Source: an uncultured Lachnospiraceae bacterium
GTDB taxonomy: Bacteria > Bacillota > Clostridia > Lachnospirales > Lachnospiraceae
Direction of reading: 5' to 3'
Assembly: GCA_934364805.1 (NCBI GenBank)
Contig: CAKRMH010000006.1
Location: 1-64,000 of the forward strand
Length of the DNA stretch: 64,000 bases
Under the pieces are notes generated by a model. That model saw only the letters and a list, made by a program, of their open reading frames with translations, made no database searches and was not told where the DNA came from. Made by a program: the position numbers and the translations under genes. Of this stretch, positions 44,359-53,631 are shown one piece after another (position 1 is the stretch's first letter; every line of letters begins with the position of its first letter).

Positions 44359-46257
44359 TTAAACTTCTTTGAAGTCTGCATCAATTACATCATCATCAGC
44401 GGAACCATTAGCATTTGCACTCTGGCCTGCTCCGCCCATATTGCTCATATCCGGACCTGCGCCTGCTGCTCCCTGAGCTCCCTGGGCAGCCTGTGTCTGC
44501 TCATACATTTTTGCGAAAACTTTCTGAGCACTCTGTGTTAATTTCTCCTGAGCTGCTTTTAACTCTGCAACATCTGCATCTGTCATCTGTTCAGCTTCCG
44601 GATGTGCATCTAAGATTGCTTTTACTGCATTGATATCAGCTTCTACTGCTGATTTATCTGCTGCATCAATTCCGTCTCCAACCTGATCTAATGCCTGCTG
44701 TGTCTGGAATACGAATGCATCCGCATCGTTTCTTGCATCGATTGCTTCTTTTCTCTTCTTATCCTGAGCTTCAAATTCTGCTGCTTCTTTTACAGCCTTA
44801 TCAATCTCATCATCCGACATATTTGATCCGGATGTAATTGTAATATGCTGCTCTTTTCCTGTTCCTAAATCTTTTGCAGATACATTTACTATACCGTTTG
44901 CATCAATATCAAATGTAACTTCGATCTGTGGAACACCACGACGTGCTGGTGGGATACCATCCAGACGGAACTGTCCAAGTGATTTGTTATCACGGGCAAA
45001 CTGTCTCTCACCCTGTACTACGTTGATATCAACGGCTGTCTGGTTATCTGCTGCTGTAGAGAAGATCTGGCTCTTCTTAGTAGGAATTGTTGTATTTCTC
45101 TCGATCAGTCTTGTAGCAACGCCACCCATTGTCTCAATCGATAATGATAATGGAGTTACGTCTAACAGTAAGATTTCACCAGCACCAGCATCTCCTGCTA
45201 ATTTACCACCCTGAATAGAAGCACCAAGTGCAACACATTCATCTGGGTTTAATGATTTGCTTGGCTCTTTTCCTGTCAGCTGTTTTACTTTATCCTGTAC
45301 TGCTGGAATACGTGTAGAACCACCAACTAATAATACCTGACCAAGATCTGCATTTGTAAGACCAGCATCTTTCATTGCGTTCTGAACCGGGATTGCTGTT
45401 CTCTCAACAAGATCATGTGTTAATTCATCAAATTTTGCTCTTGTAAGGTTCATATCGAAATGTTTTGGACCTTCTGCTGTTGCTGTGATGAATGGTAAGT
45501 TGATATTTGTTGTTGTAGCTGATGATAACTCTTTTTTGGCTTTCTCTGCAGCTTCTTTTAATCTCTGAAGTGCCATCTTGTCTGTAGAAAGGTCAACACC
45601 CTCTGCCTTCTTGAACTCGTCGATCATCCACTGTGTGATCTTGTTATCGAAGTCATCACCACCAAGATGTGTATCACCGTTTGTAGATAATACTTCAATG
45701 ACACCATCACCGATCTCGATAATAGATACATCGAATGTACCACCACCAAGGTCGTATACCATGATCTTCTGTTCTTTCTCATTGTCAAGTCCATAAGCTA
45801 AAGCTGCTGCTGTAGGCTCGTTGATGATACGTTTTACATCCAGTCCTGCAATCTTACCTGCATCCTTTGTTGCCTGACGCTGAGCATCATTGAAGTAAGC
45901 AGGTACTGTGATAACTGCCTCTGTAACCTTTTCTCCTAAATATCCTTCTGCATCTGCTTTTAATTTTTGTAAAACCATTGCTGAAATCTGCTGTGGAGAA
46001 AACTGTTTGTCATCAATTGTTACTTTGTAGTCAGAGCCCATATGTCTCTTGATGGAAGAAATTGTCTTCTCTGCATTGGTAACTGCCTGACGTTTTGCTG
46101 GCTCACCAACTAATCTTTCTCCTGTTTTTGTAAATGCAACTACAGATGGTGTTGTTCTTGCACCTTCCTGGTTTGCGATAACGGTAGGTTTACCACCTTC
46201 CATAACTGCTACGCAGCTGTTTGTTGTTCCTAAGTCAATACCAATGATTTTTCCCAT
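44359..46257 (-). CDS. dnaK: Chaperone DnaK (Hsp70)
   Basis: A 632-residue Hsp70. Actin-like ATPase motifs GIDLGTTNSCVAVMEGG, VYDLGGGTFDVSIIEIG and LVGGSTRIPAVQ are intact. The substrate domain and a C-terminal lid follow, ending in a Gly/Ala/Gln-rich tail and DDVIDADFKEV. ATG 46257 follows AGGAGGA; the frame extension to 46284 lacks a ribosome site. It is third in the hrcA-grpE-dnaK-dnaJ operon. Confidence 0.98.
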   Translation of the reverse strand: MGKIIGIDLGTTNSCVAVMEGGKPTVIANQEGARTTPSVVAFTKTGERLVGEPAKRQAVTNAEKTISSIKRHMGSDYKVTIDDKQFSPQQISAMVLQKLKADAEGYLGEKVTEAVITVPAYFNDAQRQATKDAGKIAGLDVKRIINEPTAAALAYGLDNEKEQKIMVYDLGGGTFDVSIIEIGDGVIEVLSTNGDTHLGGDDFDNKITQWMIDEFKKAEGVDLSTDKMALQRLKEAAEKAKKELSSATTTNINLPFITATAEGPKHFDMNLTRAKFDELTHDLVERTAIPVQNAMKDAGLTNADLGQVLLVGGSTRIPAVQDKVKQLTGKEPSKSLNPDECVALGASIQGGKLAGDAGAGEILLLDVTPLSLSIETMGGVATRLIERNTTIPTKKSQIFSTAADNQTAVDINVVQGERQFARDNKSLGQFRLDGIPPARRGVPQIEVTFDIDANGIVNVSAKDLGTGKEQHITITSGSNMSDDEIDKAVKEAAEFEAQDKKRKEAIDARNDADAFVFQTQQALDQVGDGIDAADKSAVEADINAVKAILDAHPEAEQMTDADVAELKAAQEKLTQSAQKVFAKMYEQTQAAQGAQGAAGAGPDMSNMGGAGQSANANGSADDDVIDADFKEV

Positions 46258-46350
46258 TTTATTGTCCTCCTGATATAAAATCAATGAATTTGTTTGTTTG
46301 CTTGTTTGTTTATATATCTATCGTGAGCTTATGCCCTGCGATATTGTCTG

Positions 46351-46998
46351 TTACTGTACGACTGCCACCATGCTGTGACGGACAACCGAATCTTTATACA
46401 TATAACCCTTCTGAAGCTCCTGTGCTACCACACCGGATTCATACTCATCACTTTCCACCTGCATAACTGCATTGTGGAATTCCGGATCAAATTCTTTTCC
46501 GACAGCCTCGATTGGTTTTACGCCAGCTGCATCAAGTTCTGTAAGAAGCTGTTTGTAAACCTTATCCATTCCGTCTACAAATGCGTTTTCTTTTTCGTCC
46601 TCAGACACTGCTGCAAGACCTCTCTCAAAATTGTCAACAACCGGAAGGATCTTCTCGATAATTGTTCTTGCACCCATATCAAACATCTGGGTCTTTTCCT
46701 TCTCGGTACGTTTGCGGAAATTATCAAACTCTGCCATCTGTCTTTTCAGACGGTCGCTTAAATCTTCGATCTGCTCATCTTTTTTGTCTTTTTTCTTTTT
46801 CTTGAAAAAACCGTCTTTTTCTTTTTTGTTATCTTCATCGGAAGCTTCTTCGGTCTTTCCTGTTTTATCGTCTTTTTCAGAAGTATCCTCATCCGTTTCT
46901 TCGGTCTTCTCTGCATCCTCAGCTTTCTTTGCTTCTACTGCATCATCCTCTAATTCTTCAAGGACTTCTTCCATAACGTCTTTCTTTTCTTCAGCCAC
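46351..46998 (-). CDS. grpE: Nucleotide exchange factor GrpE
   Basis: A 215-residue ADP/ATP exchange factor for DnaK. The first 75 residues are an acidic and lysine-rich low-complexity tail. A coiled-coil helix follows (LSDRLKRQMAEFDNFRKR), then the C-terminal beta-wing with FDPEFHNAVM and the VVAQELQKGYMYKDSVVR signature. The start codon is GTG at 46998, seven bases after AGGTGG. It is between hrcA and dnaK. Confidence 0.96.
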   Translation of the reverse strand: MAEEKKDVMEEVLEELEDDAVEAKKAEDAEKTEETDEDTSEKDDKTGKTEEASDEDNKKEKDGFFKKKKKDKKDEQIEDLSDRLKRQMAEFDNFRKRTEKEKTQMFDMGARTIIEKILPVVDNFERGLAAVSEDEKENAFVDGMDKVYKQLLTELDAAGVKPIEAVGKEFDPEFHNAVMQVESDEYESGVVAQELQKGYMYKDSVVRHSMVAVVQ

Positions 46999-47013
46999 TT
47001 CACTACCACCTTT

Positions 47014-48069
47014 CTATTTATCCTTATTTGGATTATCAAATATACCATCCAGCTGTGCCTTCAGGTTCTTCAGATTATCTACTACATTTTCGTAATCCAT
47101 ACGCTTCGGTCCCACAATTCCAATTGTGCCCTTCACACCCTCGCCCAATTCGTAGGTTGCAGTAACAACGCTGCAATCCTTCATGGTCTGGATCGGACTT
47201 TCATTACCGATATACACCTGGATACCATTGTTCTCAGCATCAGATAAGGATTCTGACACCAGACTTGCCAACTGGTCTTTTTCTTCAAATGTGGTCAACA
47301 GATTACTTGCCTTTTCAGAATCCGACAACTCCGGATATTTCAAAATATTTGTAGCACCGCTTGTGTAGATCTCAAGATCCTCATCTTCGCTGAGTGCTTC
47401 TGCAAGTGCATCCAGCACGTCACTCACAAGGGTACTATGGATTCCTGCCTGTTCCTTTAACTTTGCGATCACTCCAAGATTGATCTCCTGAATGGATAAT
47501 CCGTTCAATCCTGTATTCAATAGAATATTCAGCTTCAGCAATGTCTCATTGTCTAATGACTGTTCTACTGAAATCATACGGTTTTTTACGATATTGCTCT
47601 GCATTACGATGACTGCGAGGATCTGTGTCTCATCTACATTGGAAAGCTGGATGAACTTGATCTTATTGTGATGATACGATGGAGCAGATACGATCGTTGC
47701 ATAATTGGTATTCGTGGCAAGCATTTTAGCAACCTGCTTTAATACCTGTTCCATCTTCTCTGTCTTCTCGATGACAAACTTCTTCATCTCAGTAACCTGT
47801 TTGTCTTTCTCCTCCATCAGATGATCAACATAAAAACGATATCCTTTATCCGATGGAATACGTCCTGCAGAAGTATGAGGCTGTAAAATATATCCGAGTT
47901 CTTCAAGATCGGACATCTCATTTCGAATCGTAGCTGAACTCAGGTTCAAATCTGTATATTTCGAAATTGTTCTTGATCCGACCGGTTCACCAGTCTCAAG
48001 ATAGTTCCGGATGATGGCATCCAGTATTTTAATTTTACGTTCGCCTAATTCTTCGTAGTCCTTTTCCAT
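47014..48069 (-). CDS. hrcA: Heat-inducible transcription repressor HrcA
   Basis: A 351-residue repressor that binds CIRCE and is kept active by GroEL. The N-terminal winged helix (RKIKILDAIIRNYLETGEPVGS and SSATIRNEMSDLEELG in pieces) is clear, followed by the regulatory and dimerisation domain. It heads the operon it controls, with a CIRCE site 70 bp upstream of its start codon. Confidence 0.97.
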   Translation of the reverse strand: MEKDYEELGERKIKILDAIIRNYLETGEPVGSRTISKYTDLNLSSATIRNEMSDLEELGYILQPHTSAGRIPSDKGYRFYVDHLMEEKDKQVTEMKKFVIEKTEKMEQVLKQVAKMLATNTNYATIVSAPSYHHNKIKFIQLSNVDETQILAVIVMQSNIVKNRMISVEQSLDNETLLKLNILLNTGLNGLSIQEINLGVIAKLKEQAGIHSTLVSDVLDALAEALSEDEDLEIYTSGATNILKYPELSDSEKASNLLTTFEEKDQLASLVSESLSDAENNGIQVYIGNESPIQTMKDCSVVTATYELGEGVKGTIGIVGPKRMDYENVVDNLKNLKAQLDGIFDNPNKDK

Positions 48070-48138
48070 TCACTCACTCCTGTTTGTGAAATTCTTACAG
48101 GTGCTATTTCGTTCCTGTAAGATGTCCTTCGAAAGTTG

Positions 48139-48165
48139 TTAGCACTCATTTGTTTGGAGTGCTAC
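48139..48165. promoter_or_regulatory. CIRCE operator
   Basis: TTAGCACTC (48139-48147), nine bases, then GAGTGCTAC (48157-48165). This matches the CIRCE consensus except for the final base (C for A). It lies just downstream of the predicted transcription start of the hrcA operon. Confidence 0.97.
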
Positions 48166-48181
48166 TATCTTTTCTGTACTT

Positions 48182-48210
48182 AAGATAGCACCACCCCTGT
48201 TTTTTGTCAA
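48182..48210 (-). promoter_or_regulatory. Promoter of hrcA-grpE-dnaK-dnaJ
   Basis: A perfect TTGACA (48205-48210) and TATCTT (48182-48187) are 17 bp apart on the minus strand, immediately upstream of CIRCE. Confidence 0.88.
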
Positions 48211-48245
48211 CACCCTATACCAAATTTATTTATTTTTTATATTTA

Positions 48246-48290
48246 AGACCGCCCGGAAGCAGTTCTGATACGCTCCCGGGCGGTCTTTCC
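48246..48290 (-). terminator. GC-rich hairpin after thiC
   Basis: GACCGCCCGG (48247-48256) and CCGGGCGGTC (48276-48285) pair perfectly, with an inner AGC/GCT. The tail is TTAAAT on the minus strand, weak but consistent with a terminator for thiW-thiC, which ends at 48339. Confidence 0.7.
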
Positions 48291-48338
48291 TTATATATAT
48301 TCTCATAGGATACACGAATTACTCCGTTGCCCCTTGTA

Positions 48339-49649
48339 TTATAAAATATCGATATATTCTCCAGACAATGCTTTGTTCATGCTTCGGACTGCACAGAACT
48401 TGCCACACATACTGCACGTATCGCTGTGATCGTCTTCCGGTTTTCTGCTGTCCCGGATCGCTTTGGCAGTTTCCGGATCAAGCGCACATGCAAACTGTGC
48501 ATCCCAGTCAAGTACCCTTCTTGCATCTGCCATTTTATCATCAATGTCTCTTGCTCCAGGAACTCCTTTTGCAATGTCAGCGGCATGCGCTGCAATTTTC
48601 GAGGCAATGATTCCCTGCTTTACATCATCGACATTCGGAAGTGCCAGATGTTCTGCCGGTGTTACATAACATAAGAAAGCAGCTCCACTCATCGCTGCAA
48701 CTGCGCCTCCGATTGCAGCTGTAATATGATCATAGCCCGGTGCAATATCTGTAACCAGAGGTCCAAGGACATAAAACGGTGCACCCTGGCAGATCTGCTT
48801 CTGTACCTGCATATTGGCAGCTACCTGATCAAGCGGAACGTGTCCCGGTCCTTCAACCATAACCTGAACATTATGTGCCCAGGCACGTTTGGTAAGTTCT
48901 CCCAGACGGACCAGCTCCTCGATCTGGCACACATCAGTCGCATCCGCAAGGCATCCAGGTCTGCATGCATCTCCAAGAGATATTGTCACATCATGTTCCT
49001 CACAGATATCAAGGATCTCATCATAATACTCGTAAAATGGATTTTCTTCTCCTGTCATGCACATCCATGCAAATACAAGACTTCCACCACGACTTACAAT
49101 GTTCATCTTTCTCTTATGATTTTTGATCTGGTCAATGGTCTTTCTTGTGATTCCGCAATGAAGTGTTACAAAATCCACTCCATCTTCCGCATGCAGTCTT
49201 ACCACATCAATAAAGTCTTTTGCGGTAAGTGTTGCCAGATCCCTCTGATAATGGATCACGCTGTCATAGATTGGAACAGTTCCGATCATAACCGGGCATT
49301 CACTTGTCAGTTTCTGACGGAATGGCTGTGTATTTCCATGGCTGGAAAGATCCATGATTGCCTCCGCTCCAAGTTCTACGGCGCTCATAACTTTTTTCAT
49401 CTCGATATCATAATCTTTGCAGTCTCTTGAAATTCCGAGATTGACATTGATCTTTGTGCGAAGCATGCTTCCTACACCTTCTGCGCTCAGACACTTATGA
49501 TGTTTGTTTGCACAGATTGCAACTTTTCCCTCTCCAACGAGTTTCATAAGCTGCTCTACCGGCATGTTTTCCTTTTTGGCTACCGTCTCCATTTCTGGAG
49601 TAACGATTCCTTTTCTTGCTGCATCCATCTGCGTTGTGTAATTGCTCAT
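48339..49649 (-). CDS. thiC: Phosphomethylpyrimidine synthase ThiC
   Basis: A 436-residue radical SAM enzyme that rearranges aminoimidazole ribotide to HMP phosphate, the pyrimidine half of thiamine. Core motifs are NLGISRDCKDYD, EAIMDLSSHG, VEGPGHVPLDQ and the C-terminal cluster cysteines at 412, 415 and 419 (CSMCGKFC). It lacks the N-terminal extension of E. coli ThiC, which is normal for clostridial forms. It follows thiW and is under the TPP riboswitch. Confidence 0.97.
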   Translation of the reverse strand: MSNYTTQMDAARKGIVTPEMETVAKKENMPVEQLMKLVGEGKVAICANKHHKCLSAEGVGSMLRTKINVNLGISRDCKDYDIEMKKVMSAVELGAEAIMDLSSHGNTQPFRQKLTSECPVMIGTVPIYDSVIHYQRDLATLTAKDFIDVVRLHAEDGVDFVTLHCGITRKTIDQIKNHKRKMNIVSRGGSLVFAWMCMTGEENPFYEYYDEILDICEEHDVTISLGDACRPGCLADATDVCQIEELVRLGELTKRAWAHNVQVMVEGPGHVPLDQVAANMQVQKQICQGAPFYVLGPLVTDIAPGYDHITAAIGGAVAAMSGAAFLCYVTPAEHLALPNVDDVKQGIIASKIAAHAADIAKGVPGARDIDDKMADARRVLDWDAQFACALDPETAKAIRDSRKPEDDHSDTCSMCGKFCAVRSMNKALSGEYIDIL

Positions 49650-49717
49650 ATGATATTCTCCTCCTGATATCTTTTTCTACTATAAATATATAATTGTTTT
49701 CCCAGACGCTGGCAGAG

Positions 49718-50233
49718 TTACTGTTCCATCTGAATGGTCTGCTGCATTTTTACAAGCATACCGTTTTTCTGCAGAATCTCCATGACAATAAATGCGAGAA
49801 TGCTTCCTGCTACCGTTGAAATCAGAAATGGAATGATATACACAGTAACTGCTTCCGGTACAAGTCCCATCAGAAGTTTTGCTATGGGATACGCACACAG
49901 TCCGCCGAGTATTCCTGTTCCAAGTGCCTCCGCTGTACACGTCATCGCCAGATTCTTAAACTTCGCATAAACCAGTCCACAGCAGAATGCACCGATCATG
50001 CTTCCCGGAAAAGCCATAAGGCTTCCCAGTCCCATGAGATTTCTCAAAAGACTTGCACAAAATGCGATTCCTATTCCCCACCATGGACCAAGCATGACTG
50101 CGGCAATAATATTGACCATATGCTGTACCGGTGCACATTTACTTCCCGCAATCGGGAAACTGATAAGGCTTCCAGCTACCGCTACCGCAGTCAGGACTCC
50201 GGCCAGAGCGATCTTTCTTGTGTTTTGCTTCAT
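49718..50233 (-). CDS. thiW: ThiW, ECF transporter S component for a thiamine precursor
   Basis: A 171-residue membrane protein with about five or six hydrophobic helices. The family marks are KIALAGVLTAVAVAGS at the start and GSKCAPVQHMVNIIAAVMLGPWWG. ThiW is thought to bind the thiazole precursor of thiamine and to work with a shared ECF energising module encoded elsewhere. It is the first gene behind the TPP riboswitch, with thiC next. AAGGTG precedes the ATG. Confidence 0.92.
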   Translation of the reverse strand: MKQNTRKIALAGVLTAVAVAGSLISFPIAGSKCAPVQHMVNIIAAVMLGPWWGIGIAFCASLLRNLMGLGSLMAFPGSMIGAFCCGLVYAKFKNLAMTCTAEALGTGILGGLCAYPIAKLLMGLVPEAVTVYIIPFLISTVAGSILAFIVMEILQKNGMLVKMQQTIQMEQ

Positions 50234-50322
50234 TTTTTCACCTTCTTTTTGTATGATTCCGATCAGAACAAACTATGCGCTTAACGAAAATAATCGAAGC
50301 GCCCGGAGGTACTTCGATCACG

Positions 50323-50348
50323 AAAAAAGAGATGCGCAGGGCATCTCT
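50323..50348 (-). terminator. Regulated terminator of the TPP riboswitch
   Basis: AGAGATGC and GCATCTCT form an 8 bp stem with a 5-base loop and six T residues follow on the minus strand. It lies about 20 bases downstream of the aptamer, which suggests transcriptional control: TPP binding would favour this hairpin. Confidence 0.88.
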
Positions 50349-50365
50349 CAGTTATATCTGATAAT

Positions 50366-50449
50366 CTTCTCCTACGTTGGCATTATCCAAATCAGGTTAC
50401 AGGTCGAAACGGATCAGTTTCCTCTCAGCCGGCTCCTGCCAGCTCCCTT
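50366..50449 (-). ncRNA. TPP riboswitch (THI element)
   Basis: On the minus strand the aptamer core is visible: GGGAGCTGGC...CTGAGAGGAA, then ACCTGATTTGGATAATGCCA and ACGTAGGAGA. These match the conserved THI-box boxes almost base for base. It stands between a consensus promoter and thiW-thiC, both thiamine genes. Confidence 0.97.
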
Positions 50450-50466
50450 CATATTTGACAGTTGTT

Positions 50467-50495
50467 ATTATATGCTTTTTTGCGGTGATAATCAA
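50467..50495 (-). promoter_or_regulatory. Promoter of the riboswitch-thiW-thiC unit
   Basis: TTGATT (50490-50495) and a perfect TATAAT (50467-50472) are 17 bp apart on the minus strand, ending about 18 bp before the aptamer. Confidence 0.85.
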
Positions 50496-50523
50496 TCATT
50501 TTTTAAGTAAAGCAGGATATGAA

Positions 50524-51747
50524 TCAGAATAAAAACTTCGCCATCGCATAATTGGAAAGATCCATTCCTTTTTCCGTCAGATAGATTCTTCCTGCATGCA
50601 TTTCCAGCAATTCTTCCTGTTTTAATTCCTCGAGAACACTCCGGTAGACACCTTCGATCGGAGTGTGAAAAGCCTCCTGGAATTCATTTCTTGATATCCC
50701 CTCATTCATTCTGAGTCCCAGAAACATAAATTCTTCCATCTGGGATTTTCTATCCAGCAGCTGACCGTTTGCATGTATGCCAGTACCAAGTACTTTTTTC
50801 TGATTTTTGTCCCGGTCTTCATATTCCAGTTCCTTCATCTGTATATTCTGTGTTTCATTCAAATAGTGAATAAGATCTGTGGTATTGGTATAACGGACAT
50901 CATCAATCAGAGAAGAAGCACCAAGTCCCATTCCAAGATAATTTGTTCTTTTCCAGTAACCGATATTATGCCGGCACGCATAGCCATTCTTTGCATAATT
51001 TGAAATCTCATACTGCATATACCCAGCCGCCTTTAAAGTCATCTGTGTCATTTTATAGATCCGGTATGCCTCATCTTCCGTCGGAAGAACCTCTGTTTTC
51101 ATTCCAGCCTCCTGTCTTACCACATCAAATTTATACTGGTCATAAAAAGGAGTACCTTTTTCTATAATGAGTGTATAGGCGGAAATATGTTCCGGCTGGA
51201 ATTGGATCACCTTGCGCAGCGTATCCATGAATTTCTCCGTATTCTGATACGGAAGCCCGCTGATCAGATCCACATTCAGATTGGTAAAACCAGTATTTCT
51301 TGCCATCTCATACGTTTTTACAAACTGTTCATACGTATGTATTCTTCCAAGAAGTTTAAGTTCTTCATTATCGGCTGACTGCAGACCGATAGACAGCCGG
51401 TTGATCCCGGCAGAGAAATAACTTTGCAGGGACTCCTTTGTCACGGTTCCCGGATTGCATTCCATGGAAACTTCCGCATCCGGGGCAATCTGGAAATTCT
51501 GGTATAATGCCGACAGTATTTCTTCCATCCGTTCATATGCCAGCCATGACGGAGTCCCACCACCGATATAAATTGTAGAAACAGTTCTGTCTTTCATGAG
51601 AGGTCCATAATAATGGATCTCCCTAAGCAGTGCATTTACATAATCTTCCTGCGTCTTCTGATTTGAAGAAAAAGACAGAAAATCACAATAATTGCATTTT
51701 TTCACACAAAACGGAATATGGATATATAATTCAAGTGTCCTGTCCAT
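50524..51747 (-). CDS. hemW: Radical SAM family heme chaperone HemW
   Basis: A 407-residue protein once called oxygen-independent coproporphyrinogen oxidase. The 4Fe-4S motif is C14-x3-C18-x2-C21 (CVKKCNYCDF), followed by YIGGGTPS and VDLISGLPYQ. It lacks the N-terminal extension of true HemN, so heme trafficking rather than coproporphyrinogen oxidation is likely. It starts 3 bp after the lepA stop, as in many Firmicutes. Confidence 0.94.
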   Translation of the reverse strand: MDRTLELYIHIPFCVKKCNYCDFLSFSSNQKTQEDYVNALLREIHYYGPLMKDRTVSTIYIGGGTPSWLAYERMEEILSALYQNFQIAPDAEVSMECNPGTVTKESLQSYFSAGINRLSIGLQSADNEELKLLGRIHTYEQFVKTYEMARNTGFTNLNVDLISGLPYQNTEKFMDTLRKVIQFQPEHISAYTLIIEKGTPFYDQYKFDVVRQEAGMKTEVLPTEDEAYRIYKMTQMTLKAAGYMQYEISNYAKNGYACRHNIGYWKRTNYLGMGLGASSLIDDVRYTNTTDLIHYLNETQNIQMKELEYEDRDKNQKKVLGTGIHANGQLLDRKSQMEEFMFLGLRMNEGISRNEFQEAFHTPIEGVYRSVLEELKQEELLEMHAGRIYLTEKGMDLSNYAMAKFLF

Positions 51748-51750
51748 AAA

Positions 51751-53562
51751 TCAGTCCTCGTCCAGTTTCAGCACGCTCATGAATGCTTCCTGTGGAATCT
51801 CTACATTGCCAACCTGCCGCATCCGCTTCTTACCTTCTTTCTGTTTTTCAAGAAGCTTTTTCTTACGTGAAATATCTCCACCATAACATTTTGCAAGCAC
51901 GTCCTTACGCATAGCTTTCACAGTCTCTCTTGCAATAACCTTACCGCCGACTGCAGCCTGGATCGGGATCTCAAATAAATGTCGCGGAATCTCTTCCTTT
52001 AATCTCTCACACATTTTTCTTCCACGTTCATATGCACTTTCTTTAAACACGATAAAGGACAATGCATCCACCATTTCCTTATTGATCAGGATGTCCAGTT
52101 TTACAAGCTCTGAACGCTCATACCCCTTCATTTCATAATCAAAGGAAGCATATCCTCTGGAACGTGATTTTAATGCATCGAAAAAGTCATAAATAATCTC
52201 ATTTAAAGGCATGTCATATTTGATCAGAGCACGTGTTGCCTCGATATAATCCATGCTCTTATAGATTCCGCGCCGTTCCTGACAAAGTGTCATGATCGCA
52301 CCAACATAATCGCTTGTGACCATAATCTCTGCTGATACATACGGTTCTTCCATGTATTCGATCTCAGATGGATCTGGCAGGTTCGACGGGTTCGTCAGTT
52401 CAATTACCTCTCCATTCGTCTTATGGACTTTATAGATAACACCCGGAGCTGTTGTTACAAGATCCAGATTGAATTCTCTTTCCAGTCGTTCCTGAATGAT
52501 CTCCAAATGTAAAAGTCCAAGGAATCCGCATCTGAAACCAAATCCAAGTGCAAGTGAAGTCTCCGGTTCAAACTGTAAAGAAGCATCGTTTACCTGAAGC
52601 TTTTCGAGTGCATCCCGAAGATCCGGGTATTTGGCACTGTCTGCCGGATAGAGACCGCAATATACCATCGGATTGACTTTCTTGTAGCCAGGAAGTGCCT
52701 CTTCACATGGACGCTCTACCTCCGTTACAGTATCACCGACACGGGTATCACGAACATTTTTGATACTTGCAGCAATATAACCGACCATGCCGGCACTCAG
52801 TTCGTCGCAAGGAATAAACTGTCCGGCTCCAAAATATCCGACTTCCACTACATTATCCTGTGCACCGGTTGCCATCATCCTGATGTTAGTTCCGACTTTT
52901 ACCGTACCTTCCATCACGCGGCAGAAAATAATAACCCCTTTGTAGGAATCATAGATTGCATCAAAAATAAGCGCTTTTAAAGGTGCTTTCAGATCCCCCA
53001 CAGGTGCAGGGATCTTCGCAACGATCTGTTCAAGTACATCATCAATATGAAGTCCTGTCTTAGCTGAAATTCTCGGTGCGTCCATCGCCTCGATCCCAAT
53101 GACATCCTCGATCTCCTGTGCCACTTCATCCGGTCTGGCACTTGGAAGATCGATCTTATTAATGACCGGCATAACATCCAGATTATGATCCATTGCAAGA
53201 TAAACATTCGCAAGTGTCTGTGCCTCTACTCCCTGGGCAGCATCTACTACAAGGATCGCTCCATCACAGGCTGCCAGGCTTCGGGAAACTTCATAGTTAA
53301 AATCCACATGTCCCGGTGTATCGATCAGGTTAAAGATATATTCTTCACCATCTTTGGCAGTGTAAATAATACGCACTGCCTGAGACTTGATCGTAATTCC
53401 ACGTTCACGTTCCAGATCCATATTATCCAGTACCTGTGCCTGCATCTCACGGCTTGTAAGTGTTCCGGTCTGCTCAATGATCCGGTCTGCAAGTGTAGAC
53501 TTACCATGATCAATATGGGCTATAATACAAAAATTTCGAATTTTACTCTGATCTATCGACAT
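51751..53562 (-). CDS. lepA: Elongation factor 4 (LepA)
   Basis: A 603-residue ribosome-associated GTPase that back-translocates or remodels stalled ribosomes. G1 AHIDHGKST, G2 RERGIT, G3 DTPGH and G4 NKID are intact. The LepA-specific C-terminal domain ends with GGDISRKKKLLEKQKEGKK read in pieces and a conserved GNVEIPQEAFM. It shares a transcript with hemW from a consensus promoter. Confidence 0.98.
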   Translation of the reverse strand: MSIDQSKIRNFCIIAHIDHGKSTLADRIIEQTGTLTSREMQAQVLDNMDLERERGITIKSQAVRIIYTAKDGEEYIFNLIDTPGHVDFNYEVSRSLAACDGAILVVDAAQGVEAQTLANVYLAMDHNLDVMPVINKIDLPSARPDEVAQEIEDVIGIEAMDAPRISAKTGLHIDDVLEQIVAKIPAPVGDLKAPLKALIFDAIYDSYKGVIIFCRVMEGTVKVGTNIRMMATGAQDNVVEVGYFGAGQFIPCDELSAGMVGYIAASIKNVRDTRVGDTVTEVERPCEEALPGYKKVNPMVYCGLYPADSAKYPDLRDALEKLQVNDASLQFEPETSLALGFGFRCGFLGLLHLEIIQERLEREFNLDLVTTAPGVIYKVHKTNGEVIELTNPSNLPDPSEIEYMEEPYVSAEIMVTSDYVGAIMTLCQERRGIYKSMDYIEATRALIKYDMPLNEIIYDFFDALKSRSRGYASFDYEMKGYERSELVKLDILINKEMVDALSFIVFKESAYERGRKMCERLKEEIPRHLFEIPIQAAVGGKVIARETVKAMRKDVLAKCYGGDISRKKKLLEKQKEGKKRMRQVGNVEIPQEAFMSVLKLDED

Positions 53563-53595
53563 ATTCTTCCTCTCAATTCTCTTTACTACCCAGAT

Positions 53596-53624
53596 ATTAT
53601 AAGGTAGAATTCCTCTTTTTTCAA
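53596..53624 (-). promoter_or_regulatory. Promoter of lepA-hemW
   Basis: TTGAAA (53619-53624) and a perfect TATAAT (53596-53601) are 17 bp apart on the minus strand, between the spoIIP stop and the lepA start. Confidence 0.8.
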
Positions 53625-53631
53625 TTGAAAA

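Noticed and set aside
48139..48190. Alternative hairpin joining the hrcA -10 region to the CIRCE arm (GTGCTATCTT with AAGATAG-AGCAC)
   Set aside because: Its left arm overlaps the -10 box, upstream of the expected transcription start, so it would not be in the RNA.
48726..49430. 234-codon plus-strand frame opposite thiC
   Set aside because: Antisense to thiC with no ribosome site or known domain.
49680..49940. 86-codon minus-strand frame overlapping thiW in another frame
   Set aside because: Its Ser/Thr/Cys/His-rich product has no pattern, and thiW has clear membrane helices and family motifs in the other frame.
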